From positions 5,168,576 to 5,232,575 of the forward strand of contig CM049309.1 in assembly GCA_026874595.1 (NCBI GenBank): DNA of 64,000 bases, in the 5' to 3' direction. The DNA is from Sipunculus nudus. Taxonomy: Eukaryota; Annelida; Sipuncula; Golfingiida; Sipunculidae. Positions 1 to 11,749 of the stretch are shown here, one piece after another. Position 1 is the first letter of the stretch, and every line of letters begins with the position of its first letter. The position numbers and the translations under genes were made by a program. The notes under the pieces were generated by a model. The model was not told the origin of the DNA and did not search any database. It worked only from the letters and a program-made list of their open reading frames with translations.

Positions 1-562
1 CACTATAAAGATCCCATCAGTAAAGGAAATGCAGACATACCAAATGACACAACCAGTCATAATATTATAGTTCTAGTTTTAACAACCCACACACGCATGC
101 ACACATATTGATTGATAACATTTTAGTCGCACTTTGTACGAGACATGCATTTACAATTAAAGAAGAGAGATGAAGTTATAAACGGCAGTTGTAGTATTTA
201 TTTTTAAATTATGGAATGTTATGTGCTGTCAACAACGTTTAACAAAAAAATAATAATTCATGTAACAGTTTATAATAACAGCAGTGTTTGTCAAACTCAG
301 AGTTAAATACGAAACATTTGTTTGAACTATAACAATATATGCCTTAAAGCAAGATTAATCTACGTGATAAACAGCACCATAGAAAAATATGGTCGAGGGT
401 CATAATAAACTAAAAACTCAAACCAAAAAAGTTGTAGATAACCCAAGATAAGGTCACGTTAAATTCACTTTAGAGTACTTATAGAATCCGCATAATAATA
501 AGATAGCACCATGTATTAAAATAGTTCTTTTTTGCTTTAGATAATTTCATACCGACTCAATA

Positions 563-1700
563 TTAGTCCCGTCTGCCTAAAACAACAGAAAATCCAGTGA
601 ACTGACGCATACACAAATTGTCTTCGTCCAGAGGAAAGACGCCGCCCTGGTTGACGTCATCGTCTGCGTCACGTGGTTCATCTGACAGTGAAGCATCCTG
701 GGAAGACTCCTGACTGAGGTCACTGAGGTCAAGGTTTCCCAGCGTTGTCCCTGGCAGCTGACCGGATCCAGCCTCGATGGCCAGGGTCAGAGCTTGGTTG
801 GAGCTGTCTGGTTCCTCTTGCAGGACGGAGTCGGAGATACGTCGAAGCAGAGACGACTGTAAGTTGGCGTAGGAGCCGAACCAGCAAGCGGACTCCAGCA
901 GAAAGGACGCTGTTAGTCTGAGACTGTAGATGGTTCCGAGATGGCAGCTCTTCAACAGTCTCTTGTCGACTTCCTCTTTTTTCTTCCTGTCAACATAAAA
1001 CATACCATGTCAGTATGTTAAAGATTGTTGTGGTCAATCAGGTAAATGTACCTGTCAAGGGTAAATGTATAGCTTGAAATCAGGTAAATCTATTACCTGT
1101 GACCATTAGAACAATAGTTATTTGGCTAGCAAATGAGGTTTGAGGCTTGAAGGTCAAACAGGTAAAGAGATGGGCGACAATGGGATATATTTTTTATTGC
1201 TAAAAAGGCAAGCTAAGAAATAAATATTAAGATGAAATTGTATCCAAATTTCAGCTATAAACAAGTTAAAAATCAGTCATTTTGAAACAGCATGGCAGAA
1301 GATAGCAAATGGCATTTTAATTGATGGATTTGTACTTCTACTTATAATAATATTTGTAATAATAATAATAAAATATTAACAATGACAATGACAAGTAAAT
1401 ACAACACTACTACTACTATTGCTTCTACTAAATACCTTTATTTTTTCTGTTCTTGGTTAGATATTCAAATATCTTCCCATTAATAACAATTTCGCGTAAA
1501 TGATAACTTATTCTATAAAACACTGTATATTTACTAAATGGTTGTCAAGATAATATTTCACACTCTGACTTACTGAGTAAACTGATCTTTTCTGTCGCCA
1601 GTTGTTGTTTCTGTACAATCATCATCATGGACAGGCCGATGGTGGACACGTCGTCATCAACTATACTGTCACTGGGTAAGCTGTACCAACAAGAGAGCAT
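563..1700 (-). CDS. Uncharacterised two-exon protein, tandem copy 1 (possibly decayed)
   Basis: Paralogue of the gene at 4446-5284. Exon 1 is about 1700-1574 (ATG at 1700-1698, donor A|GTAAGT) and exon 2 about 986-563 (acceptor GACAG, stop TAA). The C-terminal exon is highly conserved with copy 2, including the final FTGFSVVLGRRD. The ATG used by copy 2 is missing here. Joining the donor at 1574 to the natural acceptor after 987 shifts the frame. An acceptor at 977-976 (exon from 975) would restore it and give about 179 residues, but it has a poor pyrimidine tract. The copy may therefore use altered splicing or be an early pseudogene. The promoter block upstream is retained. Confidence 0.5.
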
Positions 1701-1859
1701 GCTGGTATTCTATTATCGGTAAAGAGGTTAATACAGTTGATCAGGACGTAAGCTGTAGGTTGAAGTACTTGTATACGTATGACTGAATGATGATCGTGCA
1801 CTAAAGCAAGGATGTTTCATAACTGTTACCCTTATTTCTATCCCTGAAGCAGACTTCTG

Positions 1860-1864
1860 ATTGG
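1860..1864 (-). promoter_or_regulatory. CCAAT box, copy 1
   Basis: ATTGG on the plus strand, in the same position relative to exon 1 as the box at 5454-5458 in copy 2. Confidence 0.4.
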
Positions 1865-2032
1865 TTGATTACAGATACTGCGCCATGTGGGTCTCAGGCA
1901 GAGGCGTTTTGATGATAATAACACAGAGCAGGTTTTCTGTCGCATCAACAGTTAACTGGGGGTGATAAACTGATGGGATGAATACAGGTTTGGGGGTTTC
2001 TAATGGATTTGTGAATGTGCGGTACCCTCGTG

Positions 2033-2048
2033 TGACGTCACACTTCCG
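2033..2048 (-). promoter_or_regulatory. Composite ETS/CRE promoter site, copy 1
   Basis: TGACGTCA at 2033-2040 next to CACTTCCG (CGGAAGTG on the minus strand), about 330 bases upstream of the candidate ATG at 1700. It matches the site at 5619-5635 while most surrounding bases differ. Confidence 0.55.
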
Positions 2049-2109
2049 TCTCTGTCAGTCGGCTTCCAGGGTTTCTGCGGGTTTACTCAAGCTGAGCATA
2101 CGCCTGCCA

Positions 2110-3198
2110 ACCGGAACATTACTTATTCTGCAGAGGTATATGGGTAATTATTTGTGAAACAAGCATTTGTATGGGTTTGAAACGTATCTAACATGTTATA
2201 CTGAACAATGCATTCCTTATTATTACTATACGATTGTTAATAAGAGATAACATTTTTTCGAAACTTTGATCTGGATTTTCAAAATCAGTGGAAAATATTA
2301 AAAGTTACAGTTAGAGCCATACATGTGAATTTGAATGCAACTGTTTGAAGCTGTCAGTGAGGAAAAAGGGTTTTGATCATTTAAATAAAATAGCAGGGTT
2401 GAACAAATAATGATTAAAATATAAATCATCACACTATTTTTATTTGAATCGATTTTTGATTATGACTGGTGTCAACAATGCTCCAATTTAAATGCGGTCC
2501 TTGAAACCAAATTAGGATTTTAATGTATGGTTTTGCAACTAATGATATGCCAAATAGCAGGTACATTAAATTGATATAAAATGCCTAGTTAATACGACAT
2601 AATAATGTTTTATTTTGACATATTTAAATCAAATTATTAAATCAAATTGCCTTGCAAAACGACCATATATGAATTTACAGTAATGCATTATGACAGTTAT
2701 AATAATAAAGAAAGTTTCTTGCATTTTGCTGGACGTGGCTTCTTCCTCATATTGTTAATTAAAATTTCGGGAAAATACAATGATTCATGTTTTCATACAT
2801 GTGAACCTTAGATAACACACAGGCAGGCGCAGGTTGTTCGCGCACCTTGGCTGGGGGGGGGGGGGGGGGGGGGGAGAGGGGATGTCTCTTGCTTGACAGG
2901 TGAGGGTTTTCAATCAACAAATGAACAGTTCCAAACTCAGCTGGAGAACGCTATAACTAATAATGAGGATTTCTTTGCCGAGATGTTTGGTTCAATGATG
3001 ATCTATTTCTTTGGTGAGATGTTTGGCTAAATGATAATAAATTGATAATATTGCTAAATACTACCGTTTTTTTATTACTTTTACCTTTTTATACTAAGCG
3101 CTTCAGATTCAATAAAAATGTATACGAATACGCGTTTTGTGTTCATTTATAAGGGTATGTGAATTAAAAAGAATATATATACGCAGCAGGATTTCGCT

Positions 3199-3258
<60 letters not shown>

Positions 3259-3316
3259 CGGAAAGATCCAGTGTATAATTCTATACTGTAAATGATTATA
3301 AATATATATATATATA

Positions 3317-3355
<39 letters not shown>

Positions 3356-4120
3356 AACTTGAAAACAGACAGACAGACAGTTTATTATCTCAGTAACATA
3401 TAACATACATGACATAAACTTTATCACAAATACATCAATCAGTTACGCAGCCCTCCTTGGACGCATATACGTCACTACAAGTATAAGGACAGCAAATATA
3501 TAATGATATAGACTTTACAATAATAAACATCATTATAATTAGAAGAGCTTCGCATATTCTAAAAGAATAAGAGAAACGTTAATCTTTACTCTTGTATCAA
3601 GAGCAGACCAAGTATTGTGCCAAAATCTTACAATCTTAATTCATGAAATAAACCTATCGATCTGTTTTATCAAGAAGAGGAAATTGTGTGTAATTAACAA
3701 TTATTTACGACTACAGTTATCACAGCTGAGTGATTATATTTGTTTATATAAGATTATAGCAAAAACAGATATTTACATTGTAATTTTATATTCGTATCCA
3801 TGTTGGTGGCGCACAAGTCCGGCATACCAGTCGCTTCGCTATAAAAACATGCTTCACTAGCTTTTATGTCACCCCGTAATAATAAATATATATAATAATT
3901 TAAACATGTTTTAGTAAACAAAAATGTAAAAGGGGGAAAAGGCTTATATTAAATGTGAGTACACACGTGTCCTGTTGGGAAAATATGTGAATGCATCTAA
4001 TGCAAGCTTGGACGCTGAATTTAAAAACTAGAGAAATTTCTCTGTGCTGATCACGTATACAGACACGCACACACCATCACACACATGTAGTATGAAAAAA
4101 AAGAAAATAACTTATTTAAT
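2110..4120. other. Gene-free stretch between the tandem copies
   Basis: AT-rich non-coding DNA. It holds a run of 22 G at 2853-2874, a (CT)n tract at about 3201-3236 running into (TA)n to 3257, broken AT repeats at 3299-3351, and a (GACA)n run near 3366-3380. That last run, followed by a stop-riddled stretch to about 3860, could be the reversed 3' end of an old LINE, but I cannot show a reverse transcriptase motif. Confidence 0.5.
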
Positions 4121-4445
4121 TAAATATTTTTATTACAAAAATGCTGACGTTTACCAAAAACGATCACCTTAACAAAAATATACAAATTCAAGTCAGCTTT
4201 ACCTCTAAAAATCCGAAGGTTTCTTACGGATATGTGCATACAATACTTAAATAAATTGTGGATACTATCCGAATCATGGTATATACAAGTAGATCCCGAA
4301 CTTACATTAAGAACAGAGTTAAAAAGTACAGTCTGACGATAAATGTGACTCAAATGATAAAAGGCCCAAATAATTGAAAAGCACCACACAGTTACAGAGT
4401 ACGTCACAGTACAAAGTCCTAAGAAGTTTTTAAATCCATGCCCGT

Positions 4446-5284
4446 CTAGTCCCGTCGACCCAACACAACAGAAAATCCAGTAAACTGACGCATACACAAG
4501 TGATCATCGTCCTGAGGTAAGACGCCGCCCTGGTTGACGTCATCGTCGACGTCACGTGATTCATCTGACAGTGAAGCATTCTGGGAAGACTCCTGACTGA
4601 GGTCACTGAGGTCAAGGTTTCCTAGCGTTGTCCCTGGCAGCTGACCGGATCCAGCCTCGATGGCCAGGATCAGAGCTTGGTTGGAGTTTTCTGGTTCCTC
4701 TTGCAGGACGGACTCGGAGATACGTCGAAGTAGAGACGACTGTAACTTGGCGTAGGAGCTGAACCAGCAAGCCGACTCCAGCAGAAAGGACGCTGTCAGT
4801 CTGTGACTGTAGATAGTTCCGAGGTGGCAGCTCTTCAACAGTCTCTGGGCGACCTCCTCTTGCTTCCTTTCTGTTAAAAAATAATGAATAAGTAAAATTT
4901 TTTGGACTGATAAAATAATAATGATAAATATAAAAAATAAATATATTATATTAATAATAATAATATTAATTATCATTATTTTTATAAATAATAATATTAA
5001 CGATATTAACAATAATAATATATTATTATTACTATTATCAACCATTAAATTGTTAAAAACATATTATTTATTATCAATAATAAAAAAAGTTCATAATAAG
5101 TACAGTGAAATAGATTCTACTGTTTCCCTGTAAAGATGATGTTATCAGAAAGAGTTATGGGTATGTTATAATATTTAAAATATATAAACTTACTGAGTAT
5201 GCTGATTTGTTCCATCGCCAGCTGTTGTTTCTGTACAATCATCATCATTGACAGGGCGATGGTGGACACGTCGTAATCATCCAT
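4446..5284 (-). CDS. Uncharacterised two-exon protein, tandem copy 2 (intact)
   Basis: Two exons join in phase: 5284-5194 (ATG in the context CCAAAATGG, ending A|GTAAGT) and 4870-4446 (acceptor TTTTTTAACAG, stop TAG), giving 171 residues. I do not recognise the family. The first exon has a Met/Gln-rich helical stretch (MMMIVQKQQLAMEQ). The second holds a helical, Leu/Ser-rich segment followed by an acidic Ser/Asp-rich tail and a conserved end, FTGFSVVLGRRD. No signal peptide or membrane segment is seen. A longer reading upstream of 5284 lacks an ATG, so 5284 is preferred. A minus-strand AATAAA lies at 4134-4129, about 310 bases past the stop. The protein is about 80% identical by eye to copy 1 at 0.56-1.7 kb, which argues that it is a real gene. 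Function unknown. Confidence 0.7.
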
Positions 5285-5453
5285 TTTGGCAAGCTGGTGT
5301 TCTGTTATCCGATGTAAGCAGTTAATATAGTTGATCAAGGTGTAAGCTGAAGTTTGAAGTTGGTGTATCTCGTTGACTGAGTGATGGTTGTTCACAAAAA
5401 TGGGGATGTTTTATAGCTGTTACCCTCACTCTTAACCCTGAAGCTGCCTTGTG

Positions 5454-5458
5454 ATTGG
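5454..5458 (-). promoter_or_regulatory. CCAAT box, copy 2
   Basis: ATTGG on the plus strand (CCAAT on the minus strand, in AACCAATCAC), 170 bases upstream of the ATG at 5284. Copy 1 has the equivalent box at 1860-1864. Confidence 0.45.
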
Positions 5459-5618
5459 TTAAACTAAAACACACGGGATAGAATCAGGGCGTTTAGATAA
5501 TAATTAGATGGAGCTTATTTCCTGTAGCATTAACTATTAGCATGGTGGTGGTTAAAGTAGGGGTTGAAGTAGGGGATGGGGGTTTCTGGCGGATGAGTTG
5601 ATAAGACTTACTCCCGTG

Positions 5619-5635
5619 TGACGTCACACTTCCGG
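5619..5635 (-). promoter_or_regulatory. Composite ETS/CRE promoter site, copy 2
   Basis: On the minus strand CCGGAAGTG (ETS-type) directly precedes the palindrome TGACGTCA (CREB/ATF type), about 335 bases upstream of the ATG at 5284. The same pair is conserved upstream of copy 1. The binding factor is inferred from the motif only. Confidence 0.6.
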
Positions 5636-5699
5636 CTTGCACTGTGATCAGGGGAGCAGACGGGTTTCTGTTGGTGTGCTTACACAGCGGACTGATACG

Positions 5700-6889
5700 C
5701 TAGGTTAACCGAGAGGAAAATCGGGTAGTGTTATTGGTAATGGATAATTAGTAACACCAAATATGCGAAGATTATTTCAAGCGCTTTTAAAAACTAACTT
5801 AAACATTTTTAAAGCTACATTTTGATCAATTTTCAAGTTACATTTTGATTAATTTTGCTACATTTATTTAATATATATTTATGCGGGCTCTTGGTAAATA
5901 TTAGTATACAAGTTGTTATAAATAAAGTGTATTCTTGATCTATTTTTTATATCTAATGATTTATACATTCACAACAAGTACACTGGAGGGAAGCTGAACA
6001 ATTCACACATTTAAGCAACTATTTTGATTCTGTTAAACGATAAATTAGGTTACAGTGACTTACATAATAAAGGCTAAAATCGAAACAGAAAACAAATGAC
6101 ACTTGAAATAATTACATATGGACCAAAGAAATCTTTAATCCTAACAGATCTACATATAATTGTTTATTTAAATCTTTGATTAAAATGTATTAACCGTTCG
6201 AACATGTCATATATTCAATCAGATTGTACATGAAATATTGTATATTGAGTGACATATTGGTCAAATGTTTCAAAATGGTTTATGTTGAAATGGAATGTAG
6301 AACACATGCAAGGCAGACATTACTTTTTCATACTGGTAATTTCTGTTTAATTGATGCTGAATAAGATAAGGAGCTTATAACATGCTAGAGATAACAAAAA
6401 TCTCCTTCATAATACACAAATAATAAATAATTACATAAAACATAACGCACTTGAGGCTCCTTTATTTAAACCTTTCAATTTTATTTCCAATCAGATGTTA
6501 ATTTTTCTTTTACAAAGAACTGGAACTTCAACTCGATGTCTAAAATGATTTCAATGGTGATATGCAGTACTTCGTTGTATTATCACCTGTGATTACGCAT
6601 GCACAGCCTGTTCACTCACTTACCCGGGTTTCCAGGAGGTCAGTGTTTCTTGATTAAAGGGACAGGTTTTCTATCAATCAGGATTAACTCAATTAAACGC
6701 ATCCTCTCATTACAACAAACGTTTTCGTCGGGGCCACTGTAACCTTGGGACATATTTATACATAAATGTAAATCTGGAATTCAAATATATGACTATTTTT
6801 ACAATATTTAATAATTATTCATAAATTCAGTAATGCTTGGGATCCAATCTTTACATTCGTTTGGCAAATAGAGATTCAACTTAATTAAG

Positions 6890-6921
<32 letters not shown>

Positions 6922-7317
6922 ATTCTGAATCTTCAATACACTGAATTTAATTCAGTAATCATTAATGTGGAGTCTATGATTTATTAACTTGTTTTGAAAT
7001 TTACTTCCACAATATAAATTCCACTGACAAATATTTAGTGTGTTTAATTAGAGAAAACTTCATCGTTATTGTGTCATGCACAGTCGTGTGTGTGTGGGGG
7101 GGGGGGGGGGGGCACCCTGCACACTCCCCTCCCTGCCTACGGGCCTGCACTCTACTCTGCTTGGGTCACATCGCTTGCTCGGCCGGTGTTGTTTAAGCGT
7201 ATGTGAAGTCAGCTGTGATTATCCATGCAGGACTGGTTTCCACAGGGTCAGGGTATCTTGATTAAGGAATGGGGATGGGGAGGTTTCCAATCAGTTGTGA
7301 ACCACTCCATTAAACTG

Positions 7318-7373
<56 letters not shown>

Positions 7374-9346
7374 ACTGAGAAAGTGAGACAAATTAAACAC
7401 TCACAAACACAGTTCTTCAAACCCTTTTTTAAACACTGAATGCATTCCTTTGTTAACAGATACAGATTCACAAAAATACAATTATATATGTATAATCTCT
7501 CCCTACCACCTTTAGAATAGCAATTTCAGTTGGACCAGTACAAACCGACATTTCAGCTGCAACTTAAATCAAGTTTATATGTTATAAGTTACCGACTAGT
7601 CATCTGCTGCAGAGTATTTATTCACATATCTTGATCGGCCACAATTCAAATGGAGGACAGGATGTTCTAAATGTCTTTAGCCACTTTAAACATTTTAATA
7701 CCAAATAGCTTATATTTTTTTATAAGAAATGTATTTTTATTATACACTTGAAGGTACCTATTCACATAAAAGGTATATGGAAGATATACACGAAAAAATG
7801 TTTTCTCCTTAAAATATAATTGTATCTTTCAAAAGTTCATTCTACAAAGAATGCTTACTCCTGTACACAAGTGTCTATAAGCTTGCATCGCTCGCGATCA
7901 GTGTCGTATAGCCTATAATTTAAACAGGTGTTTCGCCTGTTTTATTTTCTCTTTCTTCTTTCAGACACACGTCGACGGTGATTACTCACACAGAATCATA
8001 AAAAAAACGTATAAAACAGGTGAATTTGAAATAGTAAGTCAGGGATAGTTATGAAGTATAAGAGTGATTTAACACATATAATGCAAAATGTTAATGCATT
8101 TTTAACAAGCGTTAATTGAGTAAGACTGTCACCCGTTTTGTTATTAAGGACTAGATTTGAATGCACAAGGAGAGCGCATACCATCACCATTGCAATCCTT
8201 AATTTAAAAAAAATGAATACTGATCCCAAATACAAGTGGAATGTGTGTGAACAGACAAACAATCAGGAATGAATGTTGCTAATGTCTTATGTAGATAACC
8301 TTCGTTCGAATAGCTTAAGATATGCCCCTGCATCTTAGAAGTGGCATATATCCTTCCATAAAATTCAGTTGAAGTAATTGAGAAAGTTTGTTTTACGCTA
8401 GCGAACACACAGAAGGACTGCTAGACAGACAGACAAAGTCCCATGGCATTAGAGACATTTATGTTAGTACCTATAAAACACTAAATCTGTATTCATTATT
8501 CATGCAAAGTTACTCAGGAGTGCATGATAAGTATTAAGTGCTTTGGATTTCGCTGTATGTATTGAACAAAAATGGGATCACAATGGGACCGACGTTTTCT
8601 CGCTCAATTAAAAAAAAAATAAAAAATTATATATAAAAAAGACTAAAGGAATTATCTTTAGTTAACAAATGAGATATATCAGAATAGAACCCACCCTTTA
8701 AAAATAGTACATGAAATACGCACCAGATGTCGCTGAGACAAGATTAATAAAATACCTGGCAGAAAAAAAATGACAGATATGAAGAGTTATCAAGGGGCGT
8801 TTTGAGCTGTTAAATGAAAAGGTCAAATGAAGTTAAAATGGAAGAAAAACATAATGAGTTTCTTATCGGTCATGCTTAATTTGGAATTTGACGCATTACC
8901 GATTGTTCAAGTGCATGTTGGACGGCCCAAGTATGCTTCTGTGCGTACGTGTACATACTTAATGCCGAGAGGCCGGGCTTAGACGATGACATTTCAAGTG
9001 GAAGACATATCATCTAGTGGCACTGTCCGATTCGAGTGGTATGTTAACACAACCAGGACGCAGTGGGGTTATTCCTTAAGACTGTTGCCACTGAATGTAT
9101 AATGTATGTCGGTTATATTCTTGCGGTAAACATATAATTGCCGTTTTGCTTGGGACAGCATTACACGCACCGTGTCACATATCAGGGAGTGCTCATCCTA
9201 GCAGTCTGGGAACAGTTAATCTGCATGACATCATCTTTGCCGCACAACGTGAACTTAACGTGACTTGAATTACATTAGGATATCTGACTCGCACACAATT
9301 CAAATTTGTGTTTTTCCAATAAGGTAGGTATCTTTTTAAAATCCAT

Positions 9347-9382
<36 letters not shown>

Positions 9383-9670
9383 GGAACTTGAGACAAATTA
9401 ACACACGTTAAAATGGTGTTTCCAAGCTGACTTCATAGTTCAGAATGGAGTTTGATTCAATGAATGTATGAACAGGATGACAATGGTATATAGGTAAGAG
9501 CAAAGCATTAGAAATCTAGATATAAGTGGGTCCGTAAAGCTCCTGAATTAAGACCCGCTATGGCTGTATGGGGACCATTTTATTGCTTTCTGAAAGGTCG
9601 GAACTCAGTCGTCTATTCTTTGGGACAAATTATAAAAAAATCACAACTATATCGGGAATACAGGCATTCA
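5700..9670. other. Gene-free AT-rich stretch with microsatellites
   Basis: No convincing exon is visible on either strand. Simple repeats: (AT)n at about 6890-6919, a G run at about 7097-7112, (GA)n at 7321-7371, and (GA)n at about 9355-9378. Confidence 0.55.
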
Positions 9671-9710
<40 letters not shown>

Positions 9711-9734
9711 CTCTGAAGAAAAACAACACTGTTA

Positions 9735-9782
9735 ATTCACAACAGACTGTTTCACGGGATGCGACCCGATCATCAGGTGAAT
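9735..9782 (-). ncRNA. Candidate type I hammerhead ribozyme (left arm, inverted copy)
   Basis: Exact inverted copy of the fold at 9803-9850, with the core CTGATGA at 9776-9770 on the minus strand. It exists because the palindrome is perfect. In a transcript crossing the whole palindrome the two arms would pair with each other and compete with the ribozyme fold. Confidence 0.55.
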
Positions 9783-9802
9783 GTGGTTAGAATTCTAACC
9801 AC

Positions 9803-9850
9803 ATTCACCTGATGATCGGGTCGCATCCCGTGAAACAGTCTGTTGTGAAT
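9803..9850 (+). ncRNA. Candidate type I hammerhead ribozyme (right arm)
   Basis: All core parts occur in order. Stem I 5' strand ATTCAC is at 9803-9808, core CTGATGA at 9809-9815, stem II CGGG/CCCG at 9817-9820 and 9827-9830 around a 6-base loop, GAAA at 9832-9835, self-complementary stem III CAGTCTG at 9836-9842, then U-U, then stem I 3' strand GTGAAT at 9845-9850. Predicted cleavage lies between 9844 and 9845 (GUU). Type I hammerheads with very short stem III that work as dimers are known from Penelope-like retroelements of animals, including molluscs. A deviation is that positions 10.1 and 11.1 are U and U rather than a G-C pair. Activity is not shown. Confidence 0.6.
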
Positions 9851-9939
9851 TAACAGTGTTGTTTTTCTTCAGAGTTATACCGCTCTGGCCTAGCTTGTAG
9901 GCCATAGAGCACTTTACATCGGAGGGTAACACTACCTTC

Positions 9940-10006
<67 letters not shown>

Positions 10007-11159
10007 AAAATGATTGAATCTGTCCTCTCAATGAGATATAATTAAAAGTAAGAGCATTCATTTCAAAATAATATTAACATAAACGATTCATGTTATTGTT
10101 GAAACAAAATAAAAACAAAATACTTAACTTTGGCGAGAAATACATTAAGTTCTCGTAAGGTTTATACCCAGCTTAATGTAGATTAAGCATATGTACGCTA
10201 ATCAATTGCACACTAGATTAATCACATGCACGCTAACCCTGGGTGTGTTACAAAACACGGTGTAAACATTACAGTGATTATCCACTGTGACAACACAGCG
10301 CAGAGATAAAGAACGATGCCTGGACAACTGGACGGAAACAAACACACGCACGTACGGGCACGTAATACTTTGTATAACGCATTCCGTTTTAAATATGACA
10401 TTTATAACTTATTAGTTAAAATTAAAAATAACCAAGATTATATTAAAAAAAGGAAAATACATGATACTAATGTTGAAAATAACACATATTAATTTTGGTG
10501 TGCAGCCTCAAATTGAAATCCACGAGTAATATAACAGCCTTCAACAGGCAAAGACATTTATATTAACTTCTTTTTTGCTTTGGAATTTCAAATTTTCCTA
10601 TTTACTTACTAGATAGAGATGTGATAAATAAAAATAAATCGTAAAAAATAATAGTATAAATAACGTATGATATATTGTTCGAAAATTAAACAAATCCCAC
10701 TAATTGACAACCTTTATGGATTTTGTACAGTATATACAGGATCATATTAACTTATCCTGAAAAAAAATATCGCCAATGACACCCTGTATTATATTGTAAA
10801 AAAACGAGAAGCACAAATGAGTATTATAACATACAAAAACTGTTAAGCTGGTGTGTCGTAATCATATATCTTAACCACGCCTATTTTTAGTATGTTTAAG
10901 AAGGAAAACATGGACGAGTTCTGCCAAAAAGAAAGAACTAGTCGTGTCAGTAACATAGCAACATTTGCCTGTTATCGATTTTTTCCTTATCGTTGAGAGC
11001 ATGGTGCCAGTCCTTTCCATAAATATATCAAACCCCTTCAACATTGGCCTAGGAGAGATGCTATAACGACCACCTGACTAGATGTAGAACTATAGAAATG
11101 AGTAGCTGCCCGTTTTCTCAGAATACCTCTGACTATAAATTCCACTTTTAAGGAAAACC

Positions 11160-11745
11160 TCAACCACGTGCGGGTATCTGGACTGATGTGCGAGGCACAA
11201 TGACCATCAAATATGGTTACTTGACTCTCACTTGCGAGGTGACCAATAATGGACTCCGGATTTTGAGGGATATCCTCAATTTAGCGCGATAAGGGACCAC
11301 CGCAATCAAGTGCGGTCACTGGGGTCCCTTTTGTAAGAGACCGCCAGCTCAAGTGTGGTCACTGGACATCGCTGGTTATGGACAAGCACATTCACGGCGG
11401 TCACTGGACTCCAGTTTTTGAGAGTCAGCAAAGTCAGTTAACATTTACTGGACTTCCGCCCGTGAGAGACCGCCGAGTCAAGTGTAAGTTACTGGACACT
11501 GCTGGTTATGAACAAGCACATTCAAGAGCGGTCACTGGACTCCAGCTTTTGAGAGTCCGCAAAGTCAGTTAACATTTACTGGATTCCCGCCTGTGAGAGA
11601 CCGCCGAGTCAAGTGCGGACACTTGACTCCCGACTGTGATAGGCATACAAGTCAAGTGCGGACAGTGGGCAACGCTGGTTATGGACAAACACAGTAAGGT
11701 GCGGACGCTGGATTCTCGTATTTGAAAGTCCGCCGATCAAGTTAT
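11160..11745. repeat. Degenerate tandem repeat, unit about 130 bp
   Basis: Two clear units, about 11336-11463 and 11464-11594, share blocks such as GAGACCGCC, CACTGGAC, CTGGTTATG and AGTCAGTTAACATTTACTGG. A third partial unit follows to about 11745 and poorer copies precede from 11160. Inside each unit a shorter motif (CAAGTGCGGTCACTGGA) recurs about every 30-45 bases, so the repeat is nested. The short open frame through it is not supported as a gene. Confidence 0.65.
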
Positions 11746-11749
11746 GAGA

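Larger units (their letters stand above)
563..5640. repeat. Tandem gene duplication, two units
   Basis: The segments 563-2050 and 4446-5640 align throughout: coding exon 2, the intron position, exon 1, the CCAAT-containing leader and the CRE/ETS block, all in the same order and orientation. The introns and the 2.4 kb between the units are unalike, so the duplication is not recent. Confidence 0.8.
9706..9879. repeat. Perfect 174-bp palindrome with no spacer
   Basis: The left arm 9706-9792 is the exact reverse complement of the right arm 9793-9879, centred on GAATTC. It is bounded by long AT repeats at about 9673-9709 and 9942-10010. Each arm carries one hammerhead-like fold, pointing outwards. 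Just right of it, 9882-9910 forms a further hairpin (GCTCT and GGCCTA paired with TAGGCC and AGAGC). Confidence 0.9.

Noticed and set aside
3109-3351. 80-codon frame rich in Ile-Tyr and Arg-Glu
   Set aside because: Translation of AT and CT microsatellites.
11378-11572. 64-codon frame
   Set aside because: Lies within the nested tandem repeat and has no independent support.
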